NCBI GenBank assembly: GCA_015680685.1
Contig: MNCI01000986.1
Coordinates: 772,441-809,118, forward strand
DNA length: 36,678 nt
Reading direction: 5' to 3'
DNA from: Gnetum montanum
Lineage: Eukaryota > Streptophyta > Gnetopsida > Gnetales > Gnetaceae
Position numbers and translations under genes: made by a program. This document shows positions 19,861 to 31,310 of the stretch, in pieces (within the stretch, counting starts at the first letter, position 1; every line of letters starts with the position of its first letter). The notes beneath the pieces are model-generated. The model made no database searches and had not been told where the DNA came from. It saw nothing but the letters and a program-made list of their open reading frames with translations.

Positions 19861-20154
19861 TAAATTAAATAGAATTAGAAAATAAAGGTCATGAAGGATA
19901 CCTTTAGTATTCATTACCATGTTTAGTTGTTCATCCTAAGGTTGATCCATTAATATATATAGTTGTCCCTACACCTCTACCACCACCATCTAAAATCATC
20001 TTATGTAAATATCTCTAATCATGTGTCTTGTCTACTACCCTTTGGTCTCTTTAGTTAATCTCTCATTTAATAGTTTGATTTTTCACTATCAAAATTGTTA
20101 GGATATTTCATTCTTCATTTTCTTACCTAATGATGAAACACTTATTATCATAGA
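19836..20154. other. Spacer between two inverted LTRs
   Basis: No gene seen. It probably consists of the U3 parts of one or both LTRs; the 1-240 segment shows faint similarity (TTTCATTC..AATGATGA..AC). Neither LTR start could be placed. Confidence 0.35.
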
Positions 20155-20735
20155 CTACAATATCTACAATATCATAGATGTGATGTCGTGTCTCAACATA
20201 TGTTGTCGTAGATACGATGTAGTGGGTCATGGTCATATCTATAAATACGAACCCATTGTTACATTTAAATGAAGTTTAAGCCCAATACTTATTAAAATTA
20301 TTGTAATTTATTTTATGGAAGTTAAAGTTAGTTGTAAATTCTTGTAGTGTGGTGAATTACAATTGTACAAAATCTTTATTCAAGTGGATTATTCATGAAC
20401 AACAATAAAGATTAACATTTTTCTTCATCATTATAGCATCTCATATAGAATAGATTTTCTTTTCATGTTGTTTAGTTTTACTAAGTCATTTACATTTCTT
20501 GTGTCATTTACTATTTCAATGTTCATTAGTAATGTGGAATAAGTACAATTAGTTTCAAATGTAAAGTGTAATTATTTTTTAACCCAATAGTGAATTTACT
20601 TAATTCACTCAGTACTAAAGTTACTTTGTAATCCTAGTAATAGTTACATAAGCCCATAACGTGTATGGAAGACCAGGAATGAATATTTATCATCATAGGA
20701 TAGAATAGCTTTACATTTTCTGCAAGGGTTGATAG
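20155..20735 (+). mobile_element. Truncated LTR of family T copy (iii)
   Basis: The order is decayed ATCTACAATATC/ACGATG boxes (20155-20220), TATAAATA (20240-20247) and AATAAA (20404-20409). The sequence then matches the inverse of 19835-19275 up to about 20735. There the LTR breaks off and runs directly into the middle of gag, so the LTR end, the PBS and the gag start are deleted. Confidence 0.6.
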
Positions 20736-20756
20736 AAGAAAATACATCTTGAGGAC

Positions 20757-21760
20757 ATGGAAGATGATGAAAAAGATAAAGAAAGAGAAATCAAGCATGA
20801 GAGAAGAGAAAATCATGAGAATCAAAGGGATCATTACTATAATAAAATATATGAACTTGAAGACTATGAAGAACTCCTACTAGCCACTTGCAATATGATT
20901 AATATCAAGAAAGCAATATACATTTCTACTATGCATCAAAGGGATAGCTACAACAAGAAACTTTATATGAATAATATTCCAAGTTTTGGAGGATATAACA
21001 TAGATACATAACATCACCTTGAATTCTTCCATGATGCATGCATCCTACAGAATATAGAGAATGATTGATAGAAATTAAAGTTATCTATGAGAACACTCAT
21101 TAAGAAAGTAGAAAGCTAGTGCATATCCTTAGAACTAGAATTAATTAGAAGATGAAGTACCATGGTAGAACTTTTCAATGAAAAATACCAAACTTATTCT
21201 AGAGTGTCAAACTTAGGAAAACAAATCCAAGGATGGAAGTAAGGGACACATGAATGCATTGATGTAGTAATGAGTAGATACTCTTCATTATTACATAGAT
21301 GCCTAGGTTATGGATTTTTTCAAAGGCAATAACTATGACACATTATTGATGGGTTGAGAAATAAGACTAGAGAGACCCTTAGAGTATATGCCTAAGGAAT
21401 ATTATCAACAATGATAGCTCATTAGATTCAAAGGTTACTAGACTAAGTAGCGAAAGAAGAAGAATAGCTATGCAAAAGGGAGCCCGCTAAAGGGTACAAT
21501 AGAGATCCAACCATTAGAAAAAGAGATCTAAGGATATGTGAAATGCAAGAAGAAGAACCCTTAGAAGATGTGATCTAGTGAAAGACTCTACCTACTTAGA
21601 AATTGATTAATGATATTGCAACAAAGGTAGAAAAAATGTGGGACTTTATGGATGAATTTTTTTTTACAGCATTGAAGATAGTAGTAAAGAAGACCAAACA
21701 AGCCTTTAACAAAAATAACAACATGAAGAAGTAAAAAGATAATGGATGTGAGAATTATTA
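20757..21760 (+). pseudogene. Family T gag (copy iii), N-truncated
   Basis: The open start MEDDEKDKEREIKHERRENH is the charged block of the family T gag rather than its true N-terminus. The capsid core follows: EFFHDACILQNIEND, then MVELFNEKYQTYSRVSNLGK, then the HECIDVVMSRYSSLLHRCLG helix. The helix KVEKMWDFMDEFFFTALKIV comes last. These align with the minus-strand gag between 11690 and 10600. The pattern FxxFHDxxIL..LF..KYQTYSR fits a retrotransposon gag capsid domain. Roughly ten stops are present. Confidence 0.6.
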
Positions 21761-21824
21761 AAATAAAGAATAAGTTGCTCTAATTAAGAAAATTACAAAC
21801 TCAAGCTCTAAAGATGACAGTGGA

Positions 21825-21860
21825 TGTAAACTATGCCAGTATAAATATCTTAAGGGATGT
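21825..21860 (+). other. Short Cys/His motif in family T gag
   Basis: CKLCQYKYLKGC here pairs with CKVCQYEHPK..CC in the minus copy (10549-10510). Both are followed by the conserved PIMAHLQ. The CX2CX3(H/Y)X3C spacing is unlike a standard knuckle. It stands where a nucleocapsid zinc knuckle would be. Confidence 0.4.
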
Positions 21861-22589
21861 TATCCTATCATGGCCCACTTACAAGAGTCTAAGGCACACA
21901 TACTAAATCTAAAGTTTGTCAAAAAAAAACAAATACCTAGATGATTACCTTGCCCACAAGGTAACTACAAGTAAACCTATCAAAAATAATATTATCCAAT
22001 TAGGACTTATCCTCAACATTAAGAGTAATACTAATAGTAGTAGCAACAACCATAGTCATGGGAGATGTCATCACCAAGGCAACAATATCCATATTGATAA
22101 CTAGATCCTTATGGATACTATGTACAACATTCTATATTTTCGAGAAGTACTCCTATTCATGCTTCTTCTTTCTACTATCTAGCAAAATACCACAAGCCCA
22201 TAACCTCATGCATGGAGTCACAACATTACATGTTTCAACCAACAGTTGATCCATCTTATCAAGCTTCCAACCCTTTATCACCAATATCATTACTACAATG
22301 CAAGGGGAATTGCCAACACAACCATAAGAAAAAAAGTGCTACTATGGTAGTTAGTATATAAAAAGAAGATCATATCAGTAATACTACATGCAAATCTAGG
22401 AAATGTCCTTTTTTTAGGATAAGTCTAAAAAAGATTCGTAGAGTAGGAACTTCATCCATTCATGTTCCTCCTATAATAGATCCTTCTACAACCACCATGC
22501 TTCCAGAACAAGAAAACAAGAAGTTTACAATTTCCATGTTAACTAATAAAGTATTAGATTAGATAAAAGTAGGAACTCTTTCTAAGAAA
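21861..22589 (+). other. Degenerate gag tail
   Basis: Between the Cys/His motif and the protease, short stretches match the minus copy: LDPYGYYVQHSI, and CKSRKCPFFRISLKKI against KSRKCSFFKTSLERF. The rest is stop-rich, with Asn/Ser/His-rich low-complexity runs near 22030. This is gag tail or a gag-protease linker. Confidence 0.4.
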
Positions 22590-22980
22590 AGAATAGATCT
22601 TAGAAATCCTTTGATTTATTTGCAAATTGCTGGAAATTCACCATGTAAAGGTTTACTAGACTCAAGTTCTAAAGTTAAGTTGACATCTCAAAAAACATAT
22701 AAGACATGAAACCTATTTCCTTTAAAGAAGTGCGACATAAGACTAGAGCTTACAGATCAATCAGTCAACATTCCTTTGGGATAGGTAGAAGATGTGATGT
22801 CCACTATCAATGGATGGTCTTATTTAGTAAATTTTCTTGTGGTTGATGTGAAGAATTATAATGAAGACTTTCCTATCATTATGAGGAGAGCATGACTTAG
22901 CACAATTGATGCTAAACTTAGAATGAGAGACTTGTGCTTTGAAATTTCCAAGAAAGATGAGCAAGGAGCCATACATATGT
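22590..22980 (+). pseudogene. Retroviral aspartic protease, family T copy (iii)
   Basis: The frame reads DLRNPLIYLQIAGNSPCKG, then the active-site loop LLDSSSKVKLTS (Asp at 22659-22661). DIRLELTDQSVNIPLG, the flap-region EDVMSTINGWSYLVNFLVVD and the C-terminal DFPIIMRRA follow. The pattern (LLDSGxxxNL, LxLADxSVxxPxGxVEDVxVxxxxxxxPVDFxVxD, ILGRxxL) is that of Ty3-type proteases of the Athila/Tat lineages. The Gly after Asp-Ser is Ser. Three or four stops are present. Capsid and protease are both present, but no reverse transcriptase follows. Confidence 0.7.
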
Positions 22981-23560
22981 AAAGAAATCCATGCATTACT
23001 TACGATGATGAAGGATGCAATTGTGGATCAAAATTTTAGATCATCAACATGATCTTTAGTCTAATCTACAAGAAATTTGAAAAACAAGTGTGTATGCAAA
23101 AACAAATAATGACTACTAAACTAAAAGATACATAGTTGTTAAGAATTGGAAACAAAAAACTACCCAAGACATGCATGAAAACATTCAAATTAGTTATTAA
23201 CTCCTACCCTAATAAAATGAACCAAATTAAGAACTTACAAAAGGATGTCCTAAACCATGATCATACACCAACAATAATTAATGAACATGGAGACTCAAAT
23301 CCTAAAATTAAAAATAAACAAGAAAACATAGTTGGACCTTCTAAAATAGAAAAACCCATCTTGTCCAACAAGATATATATCTCCAAATGATCAAAACTTG
23401 ATTATCATCAATGTCACATGGGATAATAAATGAAAATATAAATTACTAAAGATGATAAACAAAAAAGCCTATTGTATGATCTTAAGGATCTAGGGTCCAT
23501 TTTTGAACACTCATTCATGAGTTCAATCATGGGGAAGGTACATTGTATTGAATTAGGAAT
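22981..23560 (+). pseudogene. Polyprotein remnant after the protease
   Basis: Open segments such as 23136-23390 (Lys/Asn-rich, LLRIGNKKLPKTCMKTFKLV) continue in plus orientation after the protease. No RT, integrase or known domain is seen. It is either a decayed linker or unrelated sequence. Confidence 0.3.
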
Positions 23561-23780
23561 TGATAAGTACATTTTATTTTTTTTATCATTTTTTAATTTA
23601 AAATTTTTGTCATATTTTTCTTTATTTTTGGTATTTTCTATATTCTTTAATGTCTTTTCTATTCTTTCATATTTTTTATGTTTCTTATTATTTCCTCATT
23701 CTTTCAAATTCTTTATATGTTTTTCTATTCTTACATATTTTTCATTCTTTTTATAATTTTACTATTTCTCATGTACACAT
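23560..23780. repeat. Pyrimidine-rich low-complexity tract
   Basis: About 200 bases are dominated by T with TTTTCTATTCTT-like imperfect repeats. The open frame across it (Phe/Leu/Ser only) is a composition effect. Confidence 0.6.
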
Positions 23781-25080
23781 TTTTATTGATCTTTCTAATA
23801 AAATGTAAAGGAATAAGTAGGATGTAGTCAAAACAATAAAAATTTTACTCTACGATATCCAATCATTTAAAGGACCAACTGTATATATAGTGAGATCACA
23901 TCATTCATCCACTCATTTCCAATACTAAGAGGTTCTTTCCATGAACATAATGACATTCTTTTCATAATAAAACTAAAATAAACTTGTGATCATTATGTCT
24001 AGATGGAAAAGTAAAGAACTAAGAGGGAATGAAATGGTGAGACATCAAGGAGATTTTTGAATTCTCTAAAGCTACTACTATGAGTCTTATTACATTGTGA
24101 AGTTGTATTATTTACTTGAGTTTTAACAAAAAATAGAAGCTTGTTTTGAAATAAGTGCTACCTTGCCATGTCACTAGAAAGACATGTTACCCATGCCTAA
24201 AGGTAGCTGACTTCTTAGAAATTTCAAGGTTTCTTCAACTCGCATTGGTTATGTGGGTAGAAAGACATGTTACCCATGCTTAGAGACACTCCTCTATCCA
24301 ATGGTTAAGTCTCTTGTAAAATAAACTGTGTAAATACATTTCTTCCTTGTACCTCATTACCAAGTAATGATATTTCTTACAATTGTGATAGTCTTATGAT
24401 TATTAGTTTTGGGATGATACAATGTAATATCACTGGTAAGTCGTATGAACTTAGTTTGGATTTTTGGCAGAAAGACTAATGATCATTTTAACCATGCATT
24501 ACATACAAAATTCATTACACTTATGGTAATACACATCACATCCCATTTTTTGCAATCCCTGCTACTACCATTTCACCTCATTGTTATATATAATTATAAT
24601 TTGATGGTTTTGTATAATATAGTGTTATTTTCTTATTTATGCAATACTAACATGTGTATTTTGTAAGACAACTATGATTTACATTCAACTCCTTGACCAT
24701 CCACAAACACTTGTAGGTGTGGTTATACAAGGTAATTAAAGGCATGAGCCTACTTTTGGAAGGATCCACTTGTATAACTTTTGTGTTTCATACTTGATGA
24801 TAACTTCCACATCATCTTGTATCTCCTAGATACTTTGGCAAATATCATTATTTCCTTACATATTCATACTCACTTATAAGTTCAACAATTTTGATCAAAT
24901 CATCTTCAAAACTTAGTTAACTTTCTTTCTCAAACTCCTTCTTTAACATACTTTGAACACAAAATTCTCATATTGTAAGCATCATCTATGATTAAGAACC
25001 CTTTGGATCATCTTTACACCTTCCAAACTACCCATTCCATCAATTTTTTCCATTAAATTTTGTAAAAATTTAAAAAATTT
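23781..25080. other. LTR-like non-coding stretch with an 83-bp spaced repeat
   Basis: No gene seen. A CTACGATATC box (~23852) stands ~30 bp before a TATATATA (23882-23889), recalling the family T promoter layout, so a decayed family T LTR is possible. Two identical 21-bp copies starting AGAAAGACATG lie at 24176-24196 and 24259-24279. Confidence 0.35.
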
Positions 25081-25087
25081 CAATGAT

Positions 25088-25152
25088 GATATTGTAGATA
25101 TGATATATAAGGCCTTGCAATATTGCATAAAAAATGTTACATCTACAATATC
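25088..25152. repeat. Inverted repeat GATATTGTAGAT/ATCTACAATATC
   Basis: Perfect 12-bp arms (25088-25099 and 25141-25152) are followed by a TATA-like TTATAAAAA. This resembles the decayed U3 boxes of family T at 20155-20220. Confidence 0.6.
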
Positions 25153-25164
25153 ACTCTTATAAAA

Positions 25165-25170
<6 letters not shown>

Positions 25171-25208
<38 letters not shown>
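25171..25208. repeat. (GT)19 microsatellite
   Basis: Nineteen uninterrupted GT units. The antisense His/Thr run is not a gene. Confidence 0.95.
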
Positions 25209-25210
<2 letters not shown>

Positions 25211-25559
25211 ATCATTAGGAAATTTGTCATTTCCATTATTTCATGCAATGGGAGATCATGTTATTTTTTCATCTAACAACCTTTAGAGCTCCATATCTTC
25301 CTCACCACATGTATGATTTGAGCCATACTTGATTCATTTTGCTCACGAAGTAACCATCTTAACCATGGGAAAGACCATTGTGCATAGTTTTTACAAATTG
25401 TGCTAAATTTTTATAACACTTGAAAGAACAATTAAGGGTAAGAAAAATAAGAAATAATAACATTATAATCTAACATAAGCCAACAAACTTAATAATTCTT
25501 TCTAATATCCATTCTAATACATTTTAAATAATAAATCAAAGATAGTGACTATAGGAAGA
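25209..25559. other. No gene seen
   Basis: AT-rich sequence without a supported frame or repeat. Confidence 0.5.
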
Positions 25560-26525
25560 ATTAGCTTCATTGAGAGTTGGAAGACAAGACCCTACACGAC
25601 ACATTGCACTTGACCAACTAGCACAATTTAGAGATGAACAAATTGGTCAATTAATGGCCAAACAAAAACAAATAAAGATGGAGAAAGAAAAGTTAGTGTG
25701 GAATTCCTTAGTAGCAGATGCCTAGACATACATCCATGCTAAGACCATTGCTACATTAGAAGAAGAAATTAAAATAATCACTGTAGAGAATTTAAGATTG
25801 ATGGACATTGAAAAACAAAAAACATACTTGATGAAAGCATCCATAAGGTAAGAGAGAAATATGCTAGAGTCAACCTTGATATGAGACAATTTTTTGATAA
25901 AAATAGAATCTTATCAATGGAAGAAGTATGCACAATAAGACAAAAATCAACCATTAAAATCAGCACATGGGAAAATGAGGCCTAGAAACACAAAAGACTT
26001 AAGGAGCATTTCAAAGATCAAGTGGGCATGTATAAACAAACCAATGAAAAAGAGATCTAGATGGCCAAAGCCAAGATCAGTTTTATCACACAACAAACAC
26101 CTAACTTGAAATCCATCCTGGATAGTTTTTCCCATGTTCATCAAGCATAACTAAATAACAAATACTTGCAAATTGAAGAGCTAACAAAATACATGGGGTT
26201 AGCATATCTCCATTACACTAACTCATCCATGTTAACAGTAGGTAGAACAAGGATAGAGTTGGAGGAGAAAATGACCAAAGTATATGTCATGTATAAGAAA
26301 GAGTTTTCAAAAAGGAAAGATACATAGTAGAAGCTTCACATTGTAAACTCTAAATTACAATTAGTCAAATCTACCTACCAAGATCAAATTGATATTGCAA
26401 CAAATCTAGCCAAGAGAATGACTGATTATTAAGAACTACAAGAGATGAACAGAGCATTTGAGATAGAAATAACACCATTTTTAGCATGGTATGTTAATGC
26501 CAATAAAATGATTTCACAACTGTGA
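25560..26525 (+). pseudogene. Broken coiled-coil ORF of unknown family
   Basis: One frame reads IALDQLAQFRDEQIGQLMAK, then a Lys/Glu-rich helix, through LEEEIKIITVENLRLMDIEK to about 25850. After a frameshift it continues in a second frame: MRQFFDKNRILSMEEVCTIR, LKEHFKDQVGMYKQTNEKE, YLQIEELTKYMGLAYLHY, IELEEKMTKVYVMYKKEFS and FLAWYVNANKMISQL, ending at TGA 26523. It is ~320 codons with about seven stops, almost wholly predicted helix with heptad-like spacing. It could be a gag-like or second protein of a non-autonomous retroelement, or a decayed host coiled-coil gene. I do not recognise it. Confidence 0.45.
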
Positions 26526-26689
26526 TGTTCCTAGGAAGTGTTACTCTTGCAAATATTGTTGAATTCACATGTACAATGCATGATTCCAAAATAAAATAGC
26601 CTAATGAATTCTCTCAATGGTTTATCAATCTCGAGGCTTTTTGATGGAGTTTTTATAAAAGAATTTTTTTTGGCAAGGAATATTTGAAG

Positions 26690-27480
26690 ATGGAAAATAA
26701 TAATTTCTCTCAAATTATAAAGACTATGAAGAATTTTGAAGCTTTTAATTTTGTTTTACCTAATGATTTATATAAACCCCTGTTAAAAGATATGACTTCA
26801 CAATACATATTTTGGAAAATTATTAGTTTGTTTGCTTGAATAAGTGTTTTACACTAGTGATTCACTATTCTTGAATGCTATGGAATTAATGTTTTGCATG
26901 CTCGCTGTTTTTATGAATCTTTTTTTCTTGTTGAATTGGAAAGTTCTAAAATGGTTGAGAAATCATTAGATCTTAAAATTTTTATGGATTAGAGTAATGC
27001 TTTTATTTCTTAGAAATGAAAAGTGGATTTTGATCCATATTCTTCTAATTATTCTAAAATTTTTTATTAGATTGAATTAGAAAATATTTCTCTAATTTTT
27101 CAAAGTGTTGAAAGCAAAATTATTAGTAGCATTAGCACAATCCTAAAGACAAAATCAAATACATTACTAAGCACAAATGTTTTCCCCAATATAAGAAGAT
27201 AGAATTAAAAATTATGTTCGATAATCAATGTTTTCCCCAAAAAATTACATATTATAATTTATGTTGATGTTGCATCTATTATCATTGTGAAGGCCATGTT
27301 ATTGGAATTTATCATTTTCTTAATAAAAAAATGATTCATGGGGAAAATAAATAATAATTTTCAAAAAAGGTAAATAATGGTATTTTTTAGTAAGCACAAA
27401 TGAAATCTTCTTCAATAACTTGCTAACCTTTTACTAATCCTTTTAATTCTAAAGATGTTAGTAAATTCTTAATATCTAAA
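26690..27480 (+). pseudogene. LINE ORF1 (DUF4283-like) remnant
   Basis: A frame starting MENNNFSQIIKTMKN shows the arrangement of plant L1 ORF1. It has FWKIISLFA, then HARCFYESFFLVELESSKMV, then VDFDPYSSNYSKIFY followed by IELENISLIF, where intact relatives have 'W.p.F.P......PVWI.L..LPL'. A degenerate zinc knuckle CIYYHCEGHVIGIY lies at ~27270-27310. Stops are frequent. In L1 elements this protein binds the element RNA. Confidence 0.5.
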
Positions 27481-27699
27481 TAGAATTCCTCTTTATAAAA
27501 AAAGAAATTTTATGTAAGGACCAGCAATGAAAATATTGATGTAGATGGATTTCACTCAGTGCAACATAAAAAGAAGAGGCCTACAATTACTACCTTTAAC
27601 TTAAAAACCATAAAGGTATCTCCTTTTCTTTCTACTTCTATTATTGTTCCAAACACTTTTGTATTGAATACTACTTTTTTTCAGTTATTAGTGATATGG

Positions 27700-28500
27700 A
27701 TTGTGAGAAAATGCTGAGCTTGTTAGTTTTATCATGAAATGTTTAGGACCTTTCTAATAAGTCTTAAGCAAAGATTACAAGGGAGTATCTTTCAAACAAG
27801 CATTTATATATAGATTTTCTTTCCTTACAAGAAATTAAGCTTTGAGCTTATGATATTGGTTGTGTTGGTAAATATATTTTTAAAAGTTGCATTGTTTTTC
27901 TTTTACTGTTCATAAAGTTAATAAAGGAGGTGTTGCAATTCTTGTTAATAAAAATTAAACTAGAAAAGTTTTGAATTCTAGTTTTGATAACCTTGGAAAA
28001 GTTATTTGGATTATTTGTTATAGTGAAAAAGATGACTTTGGACTATGTAATATTTATGCTCTTAATAATTCGAAAGATCAATCAAAGGTTTGAAAATATC
28101 TTCTATCTTTGAATTATTGGAGGCAATTTCAATGTGGTTGAAAGTCATTTAAATAAACTTGGTAGTCTTCCTTCTAATATAGCTTTTCAAGAAAAAGAAG
28201 ATTGCTCTAATTTTAAAGAAAAATATATTCTTTCTAATGTTAGCTCTTTATTCTCATCTTATTTGAATGAAAAGCATTATATTTAGTGTAATTATCAACA
28301 AGGGAATGATACAATTTATTGTTGACTTGATAGATTTTATAGCTTTAATGTTTTTTTTGAAGCCTATAAGAAAAGTAGAAGTGCATACAAATGCTACTTT
28401 GTCATATCATTTTCCTATTAGCATTTTCTCTCTAGTATTAATTCTTCATCCTTTCAAAAGCACGAGTTTTTTGCTTGAATACTAATATATTCATAAGACC
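27700..28500 (+). pseudogene. LINE endonuclease domain remnant
   Basis: Signature blocks of the apurinic-like endonuclease appear in order across frames. They are LVLS, stop, NV, stop, DLSNKS (about 27735, Trp and Arg codons lost), FLSLQEIKL with the catalytic Glu (27826-27840), GGVAILVNKN (about 27928), IYALNN (about 28050) and IIGGNFNVVESHLNKLG (about 28120). The domain nicks target DNA to prime reverse transcription. It is heavily broken. Confidence 0.65.
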
Positions 28501-28989
28501 AAATGGGAAAATTATTTTGAAGTATTTATCAAATCCCAAAAGATATCCTATTGGTGATATTTATTAGATTGACTAGTTGCAATGAACAACTTGTAGAGTC
28601 AAAAATTTTGCTAGATGGTTTAGAAAGAAATTTGCTAAGCATAAGCATCAAATTGAAGAAGATCTTATAGAATTTGTAAAGCAAATGCAATTTCTTTTAG
28701 ACTAGAATCCCTTTAATTTTGAAATTGAAAAAGCCTTAGCTAAAGCTCATTATGCCAAATAATGTCAAGATAATTTTGAAGCTAGAAATTTTATTACTAA
28801 AAGTTACATGGGTTGGCTAAAAATGGAAGATGAGTTTTACAAAGAATTTTTTCAATTTCTAAAAGGAAAGGATCAAGAAACTAAACTAAAATCACTTTAT
28901 ATATATGATTCCATAATTAAAAATCCTATGACTATTAATAGTTTTTTAGCAAATCATTTTTCTTTTGAAGGTTTTAGTAAGAAATCTCT

Positions 28990-31310
28990 TCAGGGATTCT
29001 AGTATGCATATTCCTTATCTTATAATAGAAGCACATCATAATATTCGTAAAATAGAAATTACAATAGAAGAAATCAAAGTAGTAACCTTTAGTTTAGCAG
29101 GTGATAAAGCTCTAGGTTTTGATGCACTTTTTATTGAATTTTTTAAGAAGTATTAGTAAATCATTGAAAATGATCTCTTTCATGTTTTTAAAGAAGCCAT
29201 TAAAAAGGTTTATCTTGGTAAAAATATTAATAAAGGTATAATTCTTTTTCTTTCTAAGAATGGAAATCCTTAACATAATGATAACTAAAGGTATATTACT
29301 CTTCTTAATAGTACTTATAAAATTTTAGCTAAATGCATGACTTGTTAAATTTAGAATATTATTAAGATATCACTAGACATGAGTAGACTAATTTTGTTAA
29401 AGATAAACATATCTTAAATAGTGTTATTACTATTTGGGATGAAATGTAATGGGCTTATGATACTAACCAACACATTACTTTTATTAAGTTAGATTATGCC
29501 AAAGCTTATGACAAAATTGAATGGAATTTCATTATTTCTTTATCTCTATAGATTGGGATTTGATGATTATTTTATTTAACTTATCGATACCTTGTTCACT
29601 GATGCTAATGTTCAAGTTGCTTCTAATTTTGGATTAAGTTTCTTCTTCTCTTTTCAACAATTGGTTTGTCAAGGTTATCATCTATCTCCCAATCTTTTTA
29701 TTATTACTACATATTTTCTTTCACATAATTTGTGTTATGATCTACAAAGGAATGTTATTACGGGAATTTCAATTAATAATCAAGGTTCACAATTACTTAA
29801 CATGCACTTTGCAAATGATTCTTTTATTATGATCAATAATTCATGACAACATATCAATACTCTTTTAGCTAGAGTGAAGGATTAATGCATGTTATTTGGC
29901 TCTTAGATCAATTGGCAAAAATATTTTGTTTATTGTAATGGTAATGTTGATGAGTTAGTTATTATCAAGCCTTAAAAAATCTTCAAGAAAGATTCTATCT
30001 CCAAAATTTTAGGAATATCTTTTTCTTTTAAGCCTAATCTTACTATTTTATGGAATTATATAGTTGGTAAAATTGAAAAGAAGTTTCCTAAATGGAAAGA
30101 AAAAAATATCACCCTTGCTAGTAAAGTTTTAGTTATTAAGAAAATGCTTCAATCAACTCATGTTTATTACTCCAATTATTATGATGTTTCTAAAAATTCT
30201 TATAATAGAATTAATCATATCATTCATCAATTTCTTTAGTCTACTAAGCAACATAGAAAAGGTTTTTCTAAAATTGATTGGGATATTTGTACTAGTAGCA
30301 AGAAAGATAGAGTACTTAGGCTCATTAATTGTCATAACTAGGATATTTCTCTTGTAGGAAAATGAATTACAACGTAAATTAATGAAGATGATGTTTGGAT
30401 GCTCTTGTTAAGAAGTAGACTTATATAAGAAACAATGAAGAATGATAACAGTTGATCTTCTAATGAGTTTCTTCACTGTCTTCTTTTTGCTAAAATCATT
30501 TTTATTCTTGGTTCTCTAATTTTCAAATAAATTTGAAAGACTTGGTGCAAGCTTAGTAAATATTAGAATTACAATCATATTACATTTTTAGAAGATATGC
30601 TTAAGCAAATTTGCCTATGGTGACTTCTTTTTAATAAAGGAGCTTGGACTACTAATGCATCTAGATTATGTACCACTTGGAGTAGAATTAGTATCACTAT
30701 AGTTTATTATTTGCACATATCTGATAGATGGATTACTTGGAATGAAGCTTCTAGACTCTATGGTTTGAACAGAAAGAAGAAAAAGAGTTTTGAAAATTTA
30801 ATTTTTAATCTTGAGAATTTATTTAAAGTTAACAACAATTTGTATTAGGTTTTTCCAAATATTTTTTGGAAGGATGGCAGAAATATTTTTCTTTGAAATT
30901 CAAAAGTTACTTATGAGATTATTACAAAGAATAAATTTAATCATAACAAATTCATTAAGTCCTAGAAAATGCAATTATCATCACACTTTTGGATGAAAAA
31001 AATAAAAGATACTTAGAAAGCTCCTACATTTCCTAAAATTTATATGTTTTTTATGGTGTCATATTCATCAAGGTATTTCTACCAGTACTCTTCTTAAACA
31101 TATATAAAATATTTCTCTTCAATGTCCTTTTTGTAAAAGTGAAAACTCACATTTTTATGGGTTTTTTTTTTTGTGTCTTGTTGCTAAGCATGCTTGGAAA
31201 TATATCTCTAGAATTTGTAACAACTTTTAACTAAGCATCAATAAAGTTATTTTTGGTGATTATCATGCTTTGTCTACTTCATTTCTTTACATTTGGAATT
31301 GTCTTTGATT
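28990..31310 (+). pseudogene. LINE reverse transcriptase, L1 type, with C-terminal zinc region
   Basis: Blocks in order are GDKALGFDALFIEFFKKY (about 29101), ILFLSKNGNP (about 29240), LDYAKAYDKIEWNFI (29490-29535) and CQGYHLSPNLF (about 29669). The catalytic box follows as FANDSF (29808-29825), where the usual FADD has Asn for the first Asp. The thumb and connection segments are WNYIVGKIEKKFPKWKEKN (about 30052) and ASKVLVIKKML. The C-terminal zinc-binding block CPFCKSENSHFYGFFFLCL is at ~31117. At least a dozen stops and several frame changes show a long-dead copy. The ORF1 type and zinc tail are those of plant L1 elements. Confidence 0.8.

Noticed and set aside
23472-23756. Open frame with a Phe/Leu-rich hydrophobic sequence like a membrane protein
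   Set aside because: It is produced by a T-rich low-complexity tract; no start context, conserved pattern or neighbour supports a gene.
24982-25248. Minus-strand frame with a His/Thr run
   Set aside because: The run is the antisense of the (GT)19 microsatellite.
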